From: Pseudomonadota bacterium
GTDB lineage: Bacteria; Pseudomonadota; Alphaproteobacteria; Rhizobiales; Hyphomicrobiaceae
DNA length: 7,081 nucleotides
Assembly (NCBI GenBank): GCA_023412805.1
Contig: JAEZRM010000001.1
Span: forward strand, 1 to 7,081
Direction of reading: 5' to 3'
Part shown: positions 5,838 through 7,081 of the stretch, in pieces
Position numbering within the stretch: the first letter of the stretch is position 1
Layout of the letters: every line of letters starts with the position of its first letter
Program-made: the position numbers and the translations under genes
Notes under the pieces: model-generated
What the model saw: only the letters and a program-made list of their open reading frames with translations
Told to the model about the DNA's origin: nothing
The model's database searches: none

Positions 5838-7081
5838 CTTGCCGATGCAGAAGCTTGCAAAGAGCCGATCCAGCACGTCCTCAGGTCCGACGAAGCCTAG
5901 CAACTCGTCCAGAGCGCGCAGGGCAAGCCGGATATCTTCTGCAACGAATTCGAGTGGCCCCCCGACCCGCAGGGTCGCGAGCGCCTGATCGAGGTGGGGG
6001 CGTGCACTCTCGAGCGCGACGCGATGGCGCGCCCGGGTCAGCAGAGCCCCTTCCGGATTCGCAAGGCGCCGTACGTGCTCGGACAGGTTGGCGCGCAACT
6101 CATCCATTCCTCGACCGGTCAGGACTGAGATGCGAAGCCCGGATCCTGCCGAAAGTGTCGTGGCCGAATCGCTCTTGCTGCGCAACGGGATCACGACCGC
6201 CGAACCTGTCGGGACGTTTGGCTGTGATCCGTCCGGGTCCAGCCACAGCACAATGTCAGTGCTCTGGGCCCTCTGGCGGGCGCGCTCGACCCCAATGCGC
6301 TCAACGGGATCAGCGGTTTCGCGCAAACCCGCTGTATCAACGAGGCGCACGGGTATGCCGTCGAGCTCGATGTCGACCTCGACGAAATCCCTGGTCGTTC
6401 CAGGGATTTCCGTGACGATGGCGGCGTTCCGTCCGGCCCACCAATTGAGCAGCGTCGACTTCCCCGCATTGGGAGGGCCCGCCACGACCACGGTCACCCC
6501 ATCCCGGATGCGCTCGGCGCCGTGGAAGCCGAGCTGGACCTTGATGTCGGCGTGAACACGGGCAAGGGGCGCCTCGGCCTGATTGGCGCTACCCGACACG
6601 TCAGCCTCATCGGAGAAGTCGAGATCGGCTTCGATCAGGGCCAAAGCTTCGGTAAGCGCGTCTTTCCATGATCCGACCCGCTCCGAAAGCGCGCCGTCGA
6701 ATTGCCGAAGAGCCTGCAGCCGCTGCTGTTCCGTTTCCGAATCGATCAGGTCCGCAATGGCTTCCGCCTGCGTCAGGTCGAGCTTTCCATTGAGCAGGGC
6801 GCGGCGTGTGAACTCGCCGGGGCGCGCAGGCCTCAGACCGGGAAGTTGTCCCAAGGTGCGAAGCAGGCCGGCGACGACCGCCTGACCACCATGGATCTGG
6901 AACTCAGCCACGTCCTCGCCGGTGAAGCTGGCCGGGGCTTCGAAAAACAGGACCAGGCCCCGATCGATCAACTGGCCAGCTTGGTCGTTTAAGGGGCGCA
7001 GTGCAGCCACTCGCGCCGGTGGCTGCAGGCCGGCGACGGTCCGGACGACGGCGGCCGCTTCCGGCCCGGAGACCCGAATCA
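5835..7081 (-). CDS. mnmE: tRNA modification GTPase MnmE (5'-partial)
   Basis: MnmE is a dimeric GTPase activated by potassium-dependent G-domain dimerisation. It binds a formyl-tetrahydrofolate-type cofactor and works with MnmG on tRNA U34. About 415 codons are visible. The reading frame is open to the right edge, with IRVSGPEAAAVVRTVAG at the visible end, so roughly the first 20 residues lie outside the window. GTG 7008-7010 is an internal codon, not the start. In order, SFTGEDVAEFQIHGG marks the N-terminal folate-binding domain and FTRRALLNGKLDLTQAEA the start of the helical domain. The G domain carries G1 GPPNAGKST (6453-6479), G2 GTTRD, G3 DTAG and a G4 that reads SKSD (6168-6179) instead of NKxD. 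The C-terminal FCIGK holds the catalytic Cys of the CxGK motif. The gene is otherwise intact and lies 70 bases upstream of mnmG. Confidence 0.97.
   Translation of the reverse strand, partial: IRVSGPEAAAVVRTVAGLQPPARVAALRPLNDQAGQLIDRGLVLFFEAPASFTGEDVAEFQIHGGQAVVAGLLRTLGQLPGLRPARPGEFTRRALLNGKLDLTQAEAIADLIDSETEQQRLQALRQFDGALSERVGSWKDALTEALALIEADLDFSDEADVSGSANQAEAPLARVHADIKVQLGFHGAERIRDGVTVVVAGPPNAGKSTLLNWWAGRNAAIVTEIPGTTRDFVEVDIELDGIPVRLVDTAGLRETADPVERIGVERARQRAQSTDIVLWLDPDGSQPNVPTGSAVVIPLRSKSDSATTLSAGSGLRISVLTGRGMDELRANLSEHVRRLANPEGALLTRARHRVALESARPHLDQALATLRVGGPLEFVAEDIRLALRALDELLGFVGPEDVLDRLFASFCIGK

Noticed and set aside
5765..5860. 32-residue N-terminal extension of MnmG starting inside mnmE
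   Set aside because: The family N-terminus matches the ATG at 5764. The extension is Ala/Ser/Arg-rich and would overlap the mnmE end and the parS site.
6315..6329. Inverted repeat GGTTT-CGCGC-AAACC within mnmE as a degenerate parS
   Set aside because: It lacks the CACGTG core and has the wrong spacing; it lies in the codons after the G3 motif of MnmE.

Overview
The window is a stretch of core alphaproteobacterial chromosome, probably from the order Hyphomicrobiales (Rhizobiales). The evidence is high GC content, alphaproteobacterial protein styles, and the gene order mnmE-mnmG-rsmG-parA-parB facing holA-lptE, which is the classic origin-proximal segregation neighbourhood of this class. I cannot name a genus from the sequence alone. 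There are no RNA genes, mobile elements, CRISPR arrays or signs of recent transfer.

Layout. On the + strand, lptE (1-489) encodes an outer-membrane LPS-assembly lipoprotein. It is followed after one base by holA (491-1510), the delta subunit of the DNA polymerase III clamp loader. From 1512 to the right edge every gene is on the minus strand. In transcription order these are mnmE (5' end cut off by the window edge), mnmG, rsmG, parA and parB. mnmE and mnmG are separated by 70 bases, mnmG and rsmG overlap by 4, rsmG and parA are 20 apart, and parA and parB are 25 apart, so they look like one operon. holA and parB converge with a single base between their stop codons. No non-coding stretch is longer than about 70 bases.

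How it fits together. MnmE and MnmG jointly modify the wobble uridine of certain tRNAs. RsmG methylates 16S rRNA. ParA and ParB segregate the chromosome, using parS centromere sites. Two parS sequences lie inside this same operon. One is a 14-bp perfect palindrome within the rsmG codons for Val-Ser-Arg-Glu-Thr. The other is a one-mismatch copy sitting on the mnmE stop codon. The centromere therefore overlaps the coding sequence of the operon that encodes its own binding protein.

I found no new defence, mobile or metabolic system. The points most worth a second look are the two parS sites and their coding constraints, the zero-margin holA/parB junction, and a non-standard G4 motif in MnmE.
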